A DNA stretch of 64,000 bases from Lolium rigidum. Lineage: Eukaryota > Streptophyta > Magnoliopsida > Poales > Poaceae. Numbering within the stretch: the first letter of the stretch is position 1; every line of letters starts with the position of its first letter. A program made the translations under genes and the position numbers. Below the pieces are notes generated by a model that made no database searches, was not told the DNA's origin, and was given only the letters and a program-made list of their open reading frames with translations. Location: NCBI RefSeq assembly GCF_022539505.1, contig NC_061510.1, forward strand, positions 397,216,249 through 397,280,248, given 5' to 3'. Shown one piece after another: positions 12,837 through 24,837 of the stretch.

Positions 12837-13462
12837 AGATCGACGAGGTTGTCGATGGAGTGGGCGAGCTGCGCGTATCGCTTGGGGACGACGCGCAGCC
12901 ACTTCTGCATGACTTTCTTGTCCGTTTCGGGATCGCCAAGATCGGCGAGCCTCGCAGTGATCCCCTGCAACCTCAAGGCCAGATCATCGATGGACTCACC
13001 GGATTTGTGGCGCAGCTGGTCGTACTCCGAGCGCAGCGTCTGCGCCTTCGCGTCGCGGACCTTCTCCGAGCCCGCGCGCATCTTCCGGATCGCCTCCCAC
13101 ACGTCGTGTGCGGTTTTGTGCTTCCGCAGGACGGGGAGCAATCCCGCCGGCACCGACTTGAAGATCAACTCCAGGGCGCCGCGGTCGTTGCGGTAGCCGT
13201 ACTCGTCGTCGAGGTCCTCTCCCCCTTCGATCGCCACCCACAGGCCTCGCGCCTGCAGGCTCACCTCCATCAGGAGGCTCCACTCCGCGTAGTTGGAGCT
13301 CGTCAGCGGCGGCACGTTGGAGGAACCTGCCACGACCGGCGCGTATGGCCGCGCCACCGCCAGCTCGCGCCCCTTGGCGGCTGCGGTTGGGTTCCGAACC
13401 CTTGCGCGCGGCGATTGGCTGCCGTCGTCGTCCTTGCCCGACGTCGAGTCGCCTGGAGCCAT
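12831..13462 (-). pseudogene. Copia gag N-terminal part, frameshifted at its 3' end
   Basis: Opens at ATG 13462, 20 bases inside the primer-binding site, and reads as a copia Gag (UBN2/retrotrans_gag type): LTSSNYAEWSLLMEVSLQARGLW near residue 55, then DVWEAIRKM and LRSEYDQLRHKSGESIDDLALRL. At about 12837 the Gag reading passes into another frame; the expected continuation toward the zinc knuckle lies in the frame one base away. I infer a single-base loss in this copy, with a programmed shift or a sequencing error as alternatives. The frame open after that point (down to 12317) is not gag-like. Confidence 0.85.
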
Positions 13463-13481
13463 TGCGGATCCAAAGCCCTAG

Positions 13482-13493
13482 GCTCTGATACCA
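13482..13493 (-). promoter_or_regulatory. Copia primer-binding site (initiator Met tRNA)
   Basis: Minus strand TGGTATCAGAGC, two bases inside the 5' LTR, complementary to the 3' end of plant initiator methionine tRNA; the classic copia primer site. Confidence 0.95.
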
Positions 13494-13495
13494 CT

Positions 13496-13901
13496 TGACA
13501 GCCCCGCTCGCTCACACCTCACGATAATGGAGATCGAATTTCAGAGAGATTGCAATAGACACGAGATGTTTTGGTGCTGTGTGCTACGTACAGCTTTTCT
13601 CTTCTTCTTTCTGTATTTATTCAGAGTTTACAACTAACACAACCGAAAAACTAGGAAGCGATCAGGCACACGACGCTGCCATCCCAACGTCACCTCCACG
13701 CCTCCCTTCTTCGACGCGATGATCCTTGATTCGTGCCATCCCACGAAAGACCAGGGCGTCAAGCCTAAACAGCTAGAAAACGAATCCTAGGCTGAGACGC
13801 AGCTCAGTTTATTTGACTGAAAAACTAAACCAAACTGTCTATACTGACAGTGGCATCTACAAACTCTGAAACTATTCGACAGTTGCAGCTGTTAACTAAC
13901 A
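13496..13901 (-). repeat. 5' LTR of the copia element
   Basis: A 406-bp LTR carrying the promoter end of the element in minus orientation. Reads as identical to 8746-9151. The TSD GTTAT follows at 13902-13906. Confidence 0.97.
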
Positions 13902-13906
13902 GTTAT

Positions 13907-14844
13907 AGCCAGAGCCTGGACACTCGCCGCTGTATCGTCGTCCCAGCACTGCACGGACTAGGAGTCTAGGATAAGCGGCGATCTTATCTTGCAACCAGAC
14001 GGAATGATGGCGCCACACGCGTGCTCGTCGCACAGAGCACAGACCCACGGCTCTACCTCTACTGCAGCTTGCTCCGTCGACGCATTTGCTGCTGCATTTA
14101 CCCCTCCCACTCGTCTCCCTGCTGCTGCTGCATCTACCGCGCTCGAATTGAAGACGCTCCCCCGTATCAGACCAGCAGCTCGTAGTAGTAGCTTGCCGCG
14201 GCAGCACCGCTCCCCTATCCCTATCCAAGCTCGCTCTGCTGCCAGTGCCAAGCTCATAAACGCCCTGCCAGGTGCCGTACCCGAGCACCCGACGCCGATG
14301 GCGTGCATTGCGAGCCATCTAGCTCCGGCACGTGACGCGGGCGCGCCGCTTCAGAGCTCGGCCGGCCCTTGACCGGCCGCCATGAATGAGCTTGGCCGAC
14401 CGATCTACAAACCCTGAAAGGAGCACATTCCCGCCGCTCCCAAGTGCACAGTGTCCCAGGTGATGCGCGCGGCGCCGATCTCGAGGCCGGATTCGCTCGG
14501 ATCGGAACCCCCCACGAATCAATGCAGTGCCCGCGTGCCCTGACTCGCCGATCACTGGCCAGCAGTGGCTGGGTTAATGCATCTCTGCCTAGCTTCAGAG
14601 ACTCAGAGTGATATCCACCGAAAGTACATGCGGTGGACTGGGCAGTACGACCGGGTTCGTGTTCGTCATCGCCGTGCCGCGCGCCTGCCTCCGGTTTCCT
14701 GCCCGCGTGACGTGTGTGTCCCGGACCAGACGACCAGACAGTGGTTTTTAAGGATGTGTGGGTATAATGGTTGGTGCGACGCGCGTAACAGATAGTAGGG
14801 GCGATTGATCACTTCGGTTGGTTGAGTTCTCTGCGGCCCTCGAA
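13907..14844. other. Intergenic DNA, no gene recognised
   Basis: GC-rich stretch with overlapping short ORFs on both strands (for example minus 13958-14308 and plus 13989-14372), alanine/arginine-rich and with no domain that I recognise. Possibly part of a degraded or unrecognised gene, but nothing supports a specific product. Confidence 0.4.
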
Positions 14845-15117
14845 CAATAGCAGAGTTGACTGTTGGCTCTAACACATTGCCATGTTCATGTTATATGTAG
14901 CTAATCTCATATCTAACCCGTACAATAACGAGATATAAAAAGTACTACTTTAGTGATACATGTTTCATCACCCACTCTCACAAAGTGCATAAAAACACTC
15001 TTGCATGAGAGTCCACTTTCATTCTCTCTCCTCTTATCTTTTCTCCAACTAAACAACAATAAACTATTTTAATACTTATAGCCAGCTGATTAGAATATAT
15101 TGTACTTTGCTCTTATT
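14845..15117. mobile_element. Probable Tourist/Harbinger-type MITE
   Basis: A ~270-bp AT-rich stretch with the left end 'gttggctctaacacattgcc' and the right end 'agccagctgattagaatata', whose reverse complement gives AGAGCAAAGTACAATA and CAGCTGGCTATAAG. This pair of ends resembles a MITE family abundant in grasses. The exact borders and the target duplication could not be fixed. Confidence 0.45.
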
Positions 15118-16074
15118 AGAGCAGCTAGAGCATCTTCAGTCGTGTCTCCATAGTCCGTATAGAGTTGGTAGTATGGGGCCGCAGGATCGAAACGCCGTCC
15201 GCGAGAGACGTAGGACATAACGCCCCCATAGGATTTAGACAAATTTCACCAAACTTTATTTTTTTGTTATATTTTACAAAGATGAATTTGTTAAACTGAG
15301 TTTAAAACAAAATTAGCCGGGGAGGGCGTGGATGAATCACTCGTACGCCTTGTCGTAGTTGGTGTCAGTTGGTGGAGGTTGACGAAGTTGCTCGTGCCCT
15401 CCGCCAAAACTTTTTTTCTTTTACTTCCGTGGACAACTTAAAACAATCCAGGAGGGTCAACGCTAGATATATCGAGTATCAAGTGGGATCCCCCGTAAAT
15501 TTTACTTGTACTTTATTTTGATTTTTCTAGTGTATTTTTTTAAAAAAAACTAAATGAGTATAAGTGAGATTTTAGTGGAATCCCACTCGACACCTTAATT
15601 CAAAGGTCCCTGTAGTGCACGCACAATCAAAAAGCAAAATCAACATGCGGTAAAAAGATGCGAACCAAACTTGCAGAAAGCACATCTCTCTAGGATGACC
15701 TGCACCCCAAACTTTGAATCAATAGGAAAAACAACTAGAAAACTATTTTATATCTACAAAGCCCCACTGATTAAATTGTATTCTTCTGGTTATTTTTTTT
15801 AGAAGAAAATGGCATAGCCCGGTTCCATTCTAAAACCAGATCAAACTTCCATCATACCATATTCAGGTTTTTTATGCAGTCCTATTTTGAGATTATTACA
15901 TGTTAACAACCAAACTAACCAACTTCTAGCTGGAGAATCGCACATACAACTTTTTTGCTAAGCTGACATCCACTGGGGCCTGGGCAGCACCCTAGAACCT
16001 TGTTCTGGTTATTGATCATATGTCAGCCTTTTCTTACTTATAATCTGGCTATCTTTTTTGTATCTGTTGCACGC
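15118..16074. other. Intergenic DNA, possible MITE edge
   Basis: AT-rich, no coding region. The words 'gagcatcttcagtcg' at about 15129 resemble the left end of Harbinger/hAT-type MITEs, but no matching right end was found nearby. Confidence 0.4.
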
Positions 16075-16445
16075 CAGTGAGTACGTTTGTCAGTTTTGGA
16101 ACAGAAATCACAGAGTTGAGAGTTGAGACACATGACACATCACGAACAGCAAATGAGATACCACCACTAACATGTCTGATAGTACATGAGCCTACCTTGG
16201 AGAAACACTACAACGACGTACTACAGTACAGCAACGTGTCGCTGCCCTGCCACATACACACGAACACTGTAACAGGCACACACCAAGACACAGATTCTCC
16301 AACAGCACGAACAGGTTCAGTCAAGGAGGCACACGTCTATGCGTGCGTACGCACGTGTGGTGGGCCATGCCCATGCACCGCACCTACGTACAACGCGCAC
16401 GTCCATTCCCCGGCTCTGCAGGAATAGCCTACAAGGTGGCTCAGC

Positions 16446-16910
16446 TCAAGGCGTGACGCCGCCGGCGCCTCCGCCGCCGTACCCGCCTCCGATCCCGCCG
16501 AACGGGGCACCGCCGCTGGCGAACCCTCCGAACGGGATCCCTCCGGCGCCACCGACGCCGCCGACCGGTCCGACGCTCCCCACGCCGCCGCCGACTCCGC
16601 CGAGCGGGCCCGTGACGCCGGTGAAGACGCCGGCGCCGTTGTTGCCGAAGCCCCCACCGTAGCCGCCGCCCACGGCCGGGAGGCCCGGCAGGTCCCCCAT
16701 GCCTCCCACGCCCACGAACAGGTTCTTCGCGTCCGCCGCTCCCGCGCTTCCTGCACCGGCGCCGCTCTCCACGGCGGCAGCGGCCGGAAGCGAGGCCTCA
16801 GCTGCACCACCAGCAGGCGCGGTCCTGGCCGCCACCACGGCGTGTGCCGCTACAGCGAGGGTGAGCAGGAGGAGGGGTGCGACGACAGTGCCAAAGCACT
16901 TCTTGGCCAT
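16446..16910 (-). CDS. Secreted glycine-rich protein, copy 1 (intact)
   Basis: A 154-residue protein from ATG 16910. Residues ~1-28 form a signal peptide (MAKKCFG, then a run of L/A/V, cleavage likely after HAVVA). Residues ~30-62 are Ala-rich, and from ~65 to the end it is almost only Gly, with Val/Phe/Pro spacers (GGYGGGFGNNGAG, GGVGGGVGSVG, PFGG repeats), ending GGVTP and TGA. This is the make-up of cell-wall or apoplastic glycine-rich proteins; function is inferred from composition only. A TATA-like TATTTAAA lies at 17020-17013, about 100 bases upstream. It is the only one of the three copies with neither a frameshift nor a lost stop. It has one more Val codon (GTVVAP) than the other two copies. 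Confidence 0.82.
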   Translation of the reverse strand: MAKKCFGTVVAPLLLLTLAVAAHAVVAARTAPAGGAAEASLPAAAAVESGAGAGSAGAADAKNLFVGVGGMGDLPGLPAVGGGYGGGFGNNGAGVFTGVTGPLGGVGGGVGSVGPVGGVGGAGGIPFGGFASGGAPFGGIGGGYGGGGAGGVTP

Positions 16911-17012
16911 GGCGTTCTAGCTAGCAAGATTCTATGGTTTCCTCTATGTGTTGTGCGTGTGAGAGATCGATGCTACTGCTGTGGTTGTGGAGTGGTGGAG
17001 TACGTGGTTTGG

Positions 17013-17020
17013 TTTAAATA
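17013..17020 (-). promoter_or_regulatory. TATA-like box of glycine-rich gene copy 1
   Basis: Minus strand TATTTAAA, 103 bases before the ATG, in a block conserved in all three gene copies. Confidence 0.65.
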
Positions 17021-17579
17021 GGCGGCGGAGAGATCGGGGCAGATGGAGGGGGCTGTAAATGAGGCGAGTGCTGTACTGCTGTAGTGAACGGTTGTTCAGG
17101 ATCAAGATGCCGAATAATTTGAAATAAATAGTAACATATTTGGTTTGAACACAAATCCAATAATAAGTCCATTGGATGTGTGCAGTGATCGATGAACAAT
17201 ATAAATAGAACATGACTCCAGTGAATAACATAAATGGGTCAGGTAGTAGTAACATGAAAAGAATTAAGAAGGCAAATTAGGTCTTTGCTTAATAAGCCAC
17301 ATTGACAAAACTTGATACAGTTGGAAGAATCAATGAACAAAAAATTCATATCAAATAATTATTAAAGTTTCTTCTACATACTACACATACCCAAAATGTC
17401 GCACTATTATATATCGGATCGGATTGAGAATATTGCATTTCATAATGGAGAAAGTAATTATGAGGCACACATATCAGCTCAAAGTAATTGGGAAATTCTT
17501 ACTCTTTATTTGGCCTAACTCTCCATTAAAAAACATTTATTTTGTTGTTTCATTCGAAAGATCGTACGGTCACTACAGG

Positions 17580-18175
17580 AATCTGCCCAGATGCCGACGG
17601 CCTCCGGCCCTCGGCGTAGCACCGCCTAGCCCTCGGCGTATGCTACGCCGACGGTGGCCCTCGGTGTAGCTCCTCGGGGAAGGTAGGCCTCGGCGCTGCC
17701 AACGTGGCCCTCGGCGTATCGTCGACCGTCGGCGTAGACGGAGTGGGCCGACGGCTGGCCCACCCGTCGGCGTACGAGCCCTCGGTGTAGCACGTTAACG
17801 GGCACAGTCAAGCTGACGGCCGTTATACCTACGCCGAGGGGGTTGCCGTCGGCGTACGTTGCGACGTGGCGCAGCCTGGGTAGCTCTGGCGCCCGCTACG
17901 CCGAGGGGGTTGCCGTCGGCGTACGCTGCGACGTGGCACAACCTCGGCAGCTCTGTCGCCGGCTACGCCGAGGGGGGGCGTCGGCGTACAATGCGACGTG
18001 GCGCAGCCTGGGCGCCTCTGGCTCTGGCTACACCGAGGGGTTGCCCGTCGGCGTATGCTGCGACGTGGCGCAGCCTGGCAGCCCTGGCGCGGGCTACACC
18101 GAGGGGGTGGCCGTCGGCGTACGATGACCATTTGGTCCTGGTCGATCCTATGCCGAGGGGATAGCCGTCGGCGTA
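17580..18175. repeat. CACTA left subterminal repeats, including a ~66-bp tandem array
   Basis: The motifs 'ccgtcggcgta' (about eight times) and 'tacgccgaggg' alternate in opposite orientations, as expected for transposase-binding subterminal repeats. From 17826 to 18125 they sit in about 4.5 tandem copies of a ~66-bp unit: ctacgccgaggg, then cgtcggcgtac, then gcgacgtggc, then cagcctgg. Confidence 0.9.
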
Positions 18176-18398
18176 GCAGTGCAATTTTTTCAGATTTTTG
18201 CTGTTTTGGCTATTCCCAGGTTTGTACAGTTAAATAGCACATAAATTCACAAATATTTCACAGGAACTTCACAGGAGCCTCACATGTGCAAATATACATA
18301 ACATGAAGTGCATGAAATGCAAATAGGTACAAATCTCTCATAACATTGCATACATAGTGTCATAGTGTCATAGTGTCGATAAGAGATACATGGGACAA

Positions 18399-20861
18399 CT
18401 AGAGGAGCTCGTCACCGCTAAACACCGGCCCGGGCCGATTCCTTCCGGTAGATGCTGCGGAAGAACCACCGGGAGAAGGACCGGGAGAAGTACCGGGAGA
18501 AGGACCGGGAGAAGTACCGGGAGTAGCACCGGGAGAAGGACCACCATGATGAACCGGTGTGATCTCCCTCCCACCACCCTGATTTCCGGAACATCCCGTT
18601 CCCTACACACATGTTCCCGAGATGTTAGCAATTTGCGAGGCAAAGGAAAGCCGTAGTATTCGGTTTGGCGAAGAACTTACCATTGTTCTCCCATAGTACT
18701 CCGCAGCGAAATTTTCCTTCGATGGCATGTTTGGCGCCGGCCCCGGAAAGGGAGGCATCGGCCCTAAATCCGTCGTCTCGTCCAGCTTTGATTGGCTACC
18801 ATCGACGCCTGCAAGATAGTTTACATGTCGGTCTTTGCAGAAATGAAGCATCAAACTAGGGGAAAGTGGGACTTGTCATCATTTGCGAAAACAAAGGTTG
18901 GAACTTACATGTATATATGCCATGTACTCCATGAACTGCTGCTCGGTGCTGGTTGAAGGCCACCTGATATTCTTGATGAGCGGCCACGTAGGCCGCCTCG
19001 AAGTCAGGCTACAATTTCACAAATTCATGTCTCGTTAGCACTTAGCAATGTATGAACGAAAGTCGGAAAGAGGATGGAAATGAGGGAAACTTACGTCGTA
19101 TGCGGGTTGTTGCCGAGCCCGGCGACGAGGCGGGAGAGGGGGCTGTCCTTGGTGAGTCCCGCCTTGAGACGCGTGAAGGTCGTGGTGAGGGTATGCTTGA
19201 CGGCCTTGTTCAGCATGGCGAGACGGCCATGCGGCAACCCTCCGGACGACGGGACCAACGACTCCTCGTCGACCTCCGCGCTCATGGGGTCATCCACCTC
19301 CGGGTGACGATGCCTCACCATCTCGCAGTAGTTCTCGACGTCCTCGGCGTAGGTGCCGAAGTACTCGGGGAGCGAGGGCCGAGGCTGCGAGAGATCGGGC
19401 TTCTAAGCCGCATCTTGTTGTATATCTCGAGGTCGGACATCTCCTCCTCGGGTCCTAACGCGGCCCTCTCGCATCGCGAAAGGAAATGTTGTGAGTACCA
19501 ACTTTGAACCCGAAGGAAAATAAAATGTATACATACCGTCTTCCCCTTGTAGCGCTCGTAGCTGAGGTTTCCCCCACAGTGTGTGCCACCGTCGCCTCGG
19601 TTCTCCGCGTTCCGCCTCGCCACGGCTGCAAAGTCCTCGTCCATCTTGAGCCACCTCGTCCTAACCATCTCCTCCCATGCCTCGGCATGCGGCTCGGCCC
19701 AATCGGGGATAACCTGAAAATGCAATACTCAACTCAATCTAATGCAATCGCAACTTAGTAGCAATGTAGAATCTCATTGACATTTTACTCACCGACATGT
19801 AGTCCTCCACCGTCATCTCGTACTCGGCCTTAGCATTCTTACCGACAATGTCCGGCTTATGGACCCTCTCGCCTCTCTCGCCCGAAGTGACCCGCGGACG
19901 TGATCCTTTGGTTGTACCACACCTGCGGTGTCAACCTCTCACAAGTCGCCCGCAAAGTCCCGTTCGCGGCCGTCTCCTCAACCTCGGGCGCCACACGATA
20001 AAAACACTTCAATCATGCAAAAAACAATTGTGAGATTCATGAGTTAGAACATTGGGGTCATCAAATATGAACGAAGCTCGAGAAAATATGTCTTACCCAA
20101 AACTTTGTCATCACGGCCTCAGCAGCCGTCGGGAAGCCTACGCCAGGGGCACTCTCGTAGTCCGTGCAAGTAGTGGCTAGCTTCTTCTCGCCAGCTGGGA
20201 CAGTGCCGAGGGGATAGTACTTGCCCGGCCAGAACTTCCTAAGCAAAGCTCCAATCATGCTGCTAGGCAGGCGCCCCTTGACCCCGGAGGAAATATCCAA
20301 TTGCTGCACATGAAAATCAAACATTAGCACATGAAAATCAAACATTAGTACATGAAAATCGAAATTGCCAAATTAGTACACTTACTCAGGGCCAGCAGGA
20401 ATAATAAGGGTCTTCGCCTCATGGGTCTTAGGCTCCTTCCTCTCGTCGGGGACTCTCGCTTCCCCACGAATCTTCAGTGCCTTCGGCCGCCCATCCTCCT
20501 CCGGAGTCTCAAACCCGCGGCTAGAGTCCTCCTTGGCTCTAGACTCCGTCTCCGCCTCCTCTCTAGACGTCCCCTCCAAAAAGAACCCGGAAGCAACGTC
20601 GCTCGAAGCCGAGGGTGGTGGCTCAAAGTCCGGTCCTCCCCAGCCACCTCCACCTCCACCTCCACCTCCACCTCCTCCCAAGCCACCTCCAGCTCCACCA
20701 CCTCGTCCCCGTCCTCGTCCTCGTCCTCGTCCTCCTCATCCTACCGCGCCGTCCTCGTAACGCGGATTGCGACGCGGTTCCCTCTCACTCCTTCTAACAT
20801 TGTTCTTGCGTTGTTGCATCTTCTTAAGCAAGCTCGACGAGTCCTCCTTGCCGCCGCTCAT
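18399..20861 (-). CDS. CACTA tnpA-like protein (Transposase_24/En-Spm type), spliced
   Basis: On the minus strand, exon-like segments read in order as a plant En/Spm second-gene protein: start near 20861 (MSGGKEDSSSLLKKMQQR), a Gly/Pro-rich low-complexity part (20590-20760), then a segment from an acceptor near 20303 (QLDISSGVKGRLPSSMIGAL...) to about 20095, VRTRWLKMDEDFAAVARR and NAENRGDGGTHCGG near 19540-19715 (the Transposase_24 signature), a segment with MVRHRHPEVDDP, and a Pro/Gly/Ser-rich tail ending at a TAG near 18399. In En/Spm the smaller protein binds subterminal repeats. The Arg/Gly stretch around 20750 contains an apparent stop in one reading, so the exon model is approximate and the gene may be defective. 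Confidence 0.6.
20590..20762. repeat. Simple repeat (cacctc / tcgtcc) within the tnpA-like gene
   Basis: Runs of cacctc from about 20640 and of tcgtcc from about 20703 encode Gly- or Arg/Gly-rich stretches on the minus strand. Low complexity that produces several spurious ORFs on both strands. Confidence 0.8.
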
Positions 20862-21095
20862 ATTGTTCAATCACCTGCATTGAGAAAGAGAAAACAATTA
20901 AGAAGCATGTTGAAAATATATATAAATAGTAAGCATAAAGACACTAAACAATTAAGAAGCATGTTCAAAAATATATAAATACTAAGCATAAAGATACTAA
21001 ACAATAAAGAAGCATGTTGAAAAAAATATAAATACTAAGCATAAAGATACTAAACAAATAAGAAGCATGTTGAAATATAAACACATAAAAGACCC

Positions 21096-24000
21096 TCACC
21101 AGCCGTCATCAATCTCATCGTCAATCTCATTTTGTTTCTCCTTGCCACTATCACTATCACTATCTTTTGAGTAGTAAGTTGGATTTTGATAGACGGGTGG
21201 AGGCTCATCATCGCTATCATCTTCCACTTGTAACTTCTCGAACATATCTATGTCCTTTAGATCCACCACCGACTCACCACGAGTTTCTCGCATCGTTCTC
21301 GAGGTCCTCTTCAAGAACACATTCTAACTCAAAGTGCCCGAAGTCCTCTTCCTCTTGATAGAAAATTCCCTCGTATGTTACAGGGTCAATGTTGTTGTAA
21401 TCGTCCTCGGAGGGAATCGGTAGGTTACCATGTGGCGATACCTGGAACACGACTTCCCGGCCGTTGAGGGCCGCTTTCTGGCATGGGTACGGCAAATAAT
21501 AAACTTGCTTGGCTTGGTGAGCAACAATATAGACATCGGCTCCGGTATAGGTGGTGGAAGGCTTAACTTCAACTAACCCAATGGACTTGGTAATTCTCTC
21601 GTCCACCTCTTGGGTCGAACCAATGACACTTGAACACAACGAGATTGAGTTGTTTGTTTGTACGGTTGAAGGTCAGCTCGTATACATTCTCTAACCTCCC
21701 GTAGTAATCAAATGTATCGGATCCTTTAGTGAAGACACCAGGTATTTATCGTTTTTGGATTCGCCCGGCCCTTCGGTGTGTCTCCGTATGGAATCGAAAC
21801 CCATTCACGTCATACTTCTCATACTTCATGACGTCACGGTTACAACCTTGGGAAACACATCTCAACTAATCTGTCATCTCAACGTTTGCATCAGCTCCCT
21901 ACAAGCACGGTTCAAATTTGTTGTGTGCATTAGTTACGTGGAATAACAGGGACAAGTCACATATTGGTAGGTAAGAGGGACAGCTTAGACATTACTTTTT
22001 TCATGAACCAAGACACAAAGTTTATTTTTACTTTGGGAGCACCCTCTTTCAGTAGAGTCTCCAACTCCGCGCCCGTGGGATCGCGCGGAAGCCACCACTG
22101 TTCATCCGTGAATTCGCCGAAAGGATACAATAAGCATTAGACCGAGTTGAGTGTAGGTGATCGAAACTAGATACAATAAGCATTACACCATGTTACCTAA
22201 TGAAATCGTGACCGCCATCGTCATCGCCCCCCCACCACTTCCTTCATGTTCATAAGCACATAGAGCATTATGCAATCCTTCTCTTCCCTCTCCAATCTAT
22301 ATTTTTGTCCTTTACCAGCCTTGCCACCGGGACATTGGAATAGTTGAAGCTTGGGGTCATTCATGGGCACGTCGACATTGTAACGAGAGACCGGGTTATG
22401 CGAGTGGGAACTTCATCGAGATAGTACGTTGTTGCGGCATCTCGCCATCTCCCGAAGGCACGTTGCCTCAGCTATGCATGCTTCAATCTTGGCTTTGTTT
22501 CCAAGTTATCTTCCGAATATACTTGAACTCTCTCTCAATACAAAACTGCCACCGAAATTGCACTCGGGCCACCCAATAGTGCCTCGTTTGCGAGGTGCAC
22601 AATGAGATGTGCCATCGGAGTAAAGAAGCTCCGGCGGAAAGATCATCTCCAAATTGCATAGCAACTCCGGCACTTGAACTTGCAGACTTCTCAATAACCT
22701 TAGGACATATCCGCTAGCACGGAGCGTGCGGAAGAAATGGCTCAACTCCGCGAGCACTCGCCATATTTTCTCGGGAGATACCCTCGAAGCATCACCGGCA
22801 TCAGCCGCTCAATCCATATATGATAGTCGTGACTCTTGAGCCCGGTGACTTTTCCCGTCGAAAGATTGACTCCCTTGCTCATATTCGAACAATAACCATC
22901 GTGGAACATCACAACGTATTTTAGCCACTTGAATGCCTCCTTCTTTTGGATGGAATCAAGGCGAAGTCGGCGTGCGGCTTGAACCAATTCTTTCGACGGC
23001 CGTAGGACGTTGCATGTGTAATTTCTTCCTATCACGGAGCTTCTCAACATCGACTCTAGCCTTGACATTATCCTTTGACTTCCCGGGAATGTTTAGGCAC
23101 GTGTGAAATAAGGACTCCGCGACATTCTTTACGGTGTGCATCACATCGATGTTATGGGGAAGTTCGAGGTCCTTGTAATACTCGAGCTTCGTTAAGGCTG
23201 CCCCGTGAGTCCAGGCTTGTGCGTTACACCATATCCCTCAAATTGATGGCCAGCTTCCGATGCCGCCGGCACGAGAGCACGTAGCTCGGCATCAACAGCT
23301 ATACCATCGAACTTTGGCACCTCTCGTTACTTCATGCACAACTTTGCCTTTCTTGAAGTTCTTTTGTCTTCTCCGAACGGATGCCTCCGTTTGAGGTACT
23401 GCCGATTCGTGTCAAACGCAACATACTTGCGACCCTTATTTAGCCAAAGGAACTCAAGTCGATGCCCGCACACTCGGGCATGGCCATTTACCAGCTGTAC
23501 ACCATCCGCATGTTAGGGCGTACCCGGGCATGTCATGCATGGTATACCGCAACCAAACTTTCATGCAGAAGTTTGTCTTCGATGCTCGGTCGTACGTCAA
23601 CGTCCCGTGGTGCCAAGAGTGGTTCAAATCTTCCACAATCGGCTGCATGTAGACACTCAAGTTCTTCCCCGGGTAATGGGGCCCTGGAATGATCAGCGAC
23701 AGAAACATGGTCTTCCTCGTCATTAGGACTCCGGGAGGGAGATTGAGCGGAATTACAAACACGGGCCAACAACGGTAATTGGAATTCGACATACCATATG
23801 GATTGAAGCCATCTGTAGCTATCGCAATTCTGACATTCCGAGCATCTGCTGCCATATGGGGGTATTTTCTATCAAAGTTCTTCCATGCATTGCCATCGGA
23901 TGGATGTCCCATCTTCGTCCGCCCCCGATTGTCCTTTATTCGAGTCCCCATCTTGTGCCACGTCATCCGTTTGGCGGTCTCCTCGCTCAAGTAAAGCCGC

Positions 24001-24837
24001 TGGATTCTTTTTATGAATGGGAGATACCGAAGAATCGACTTTGCGATCTTTGACCGCCTCACCCGACCATCCTTTCCCGTTACCTCTTCATACGTAGAGG
24101 CCTTACAAATGGGACGAGTACTTGTCCTCCGCAAACTCGTTTCCGGAAGAGAACATAGCCATTTTCACAACAGTCTATCCTTTGATAATCCATGTTGAGC
24201 GCCGACATGAGTTGCCTCGTCTCGTGCGGGCTTTTAGGCGGACAATGCCCTTTGGGCAACATGTTACCAGTTGTTTTCGGACTTGCTTCGAAGCCGTCAC
24301 GGGTGGTGTTGTACCGGGTCTTGTCGGTTAGACATTGGGAGATGGCATCGAGCTGAGAAATCTCGGCGCCATCGTACGGAGGCGTCTTAGCAGCGGCTAT
24401 CATATCATAGAAGGCCTTCGCGGGCTGGCTCCGGTTCCTCCGGTTCCGGAGGTTCCTCCGGTTCGGCGGTTCCTCCCGTGAAGGTGGCGACTCGGCATGT
24501 GGGCATCGACAAGATCATCTAGAAAGTCTCTAACCCCATCGTACTCATTGCCATTGAGCCGCTGCCGCATCACCTCACCTCCGTCACGTTCGTGCTCATC
24601 AAAGTCGATCCGCGTGACGTAACGAGGCATATACCCATATTGCGGAAGGTGTTTAAACATGTCATCCTTTCCACGACGGTGATGCTTCAAGCAACGATTG
24701 CACGGGCAAAGTGGCTGAACCTTCCGTTTTGTACCACGCGCCAACTCCTTCACTAAATGCCAAGTCTTCCTTATCCACTCATCTGTTTTATTAGTCGCAC
24801 TAACACGGCCGGTGTACATCCATCCATTATCAGCCAT
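21096..24837 (-). pseudogene. CACTA tnp2-type transposase remnant with associated domains
   Basis: The minus strand from ATG 24837 shows the plant TNP2 order in broken frames: Transposase-associated domain (MADNGWMYTGR...CPCNRC, 24837-24400); continuation in another frame (SQLDAISQCL...MLPKGHC, 24403-24080); Transposase_21 core in a third frame (24134-23454; HPSDGNAWKNFDRKYP, IATDGFNPYG, SVYMQPIVEDL, LTCGWCTAGKWPCP); DUF4218-type region (GLKSHDYHIWIERLMPV near 22800; SLQVQVPELLCNLEMIFPPE near 22650); and DUF4216-type region (SIGLVEVKPSTTYTGADVYI, 21639-21274). At least four frame changes and several stops are visible, so no full transposase can be made. Names follow the known Pfam order for plant CACTA elements. 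Confidence 0.85.

Larger units (their letters stand above)
8746..13901 (-). mobile_element. Complete Ty1/copia LTR retrotransposon, young
   Basis: A 5156-bp element in minus orientation, bounded by a 5-bp target duplication GTTAT (8741-8745 and 13902-13906). Both LTRs are 406 bp, start TG and end CA, and read as identical throughout. It has a primer-binding site matching initiator-Met tRNA (TGGTATCAGAGC, minus strand 13493-13482) and a purine tract AAGGGGGAGAT (9162-9152). The internal region encodes gag, protease, integrase, reverse transcriptase and RNase H in copia order. Identical LTRs imply a very recent insertion. The single defect seen is a frameshift near 12837. Confidence 0.97.

Noticed and set aside
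13958..14318. Minus-strand ORFs of 116 and 140 residues
   Set aside because: Overlapping frames in GC-rich DNA without a signature or splice context.
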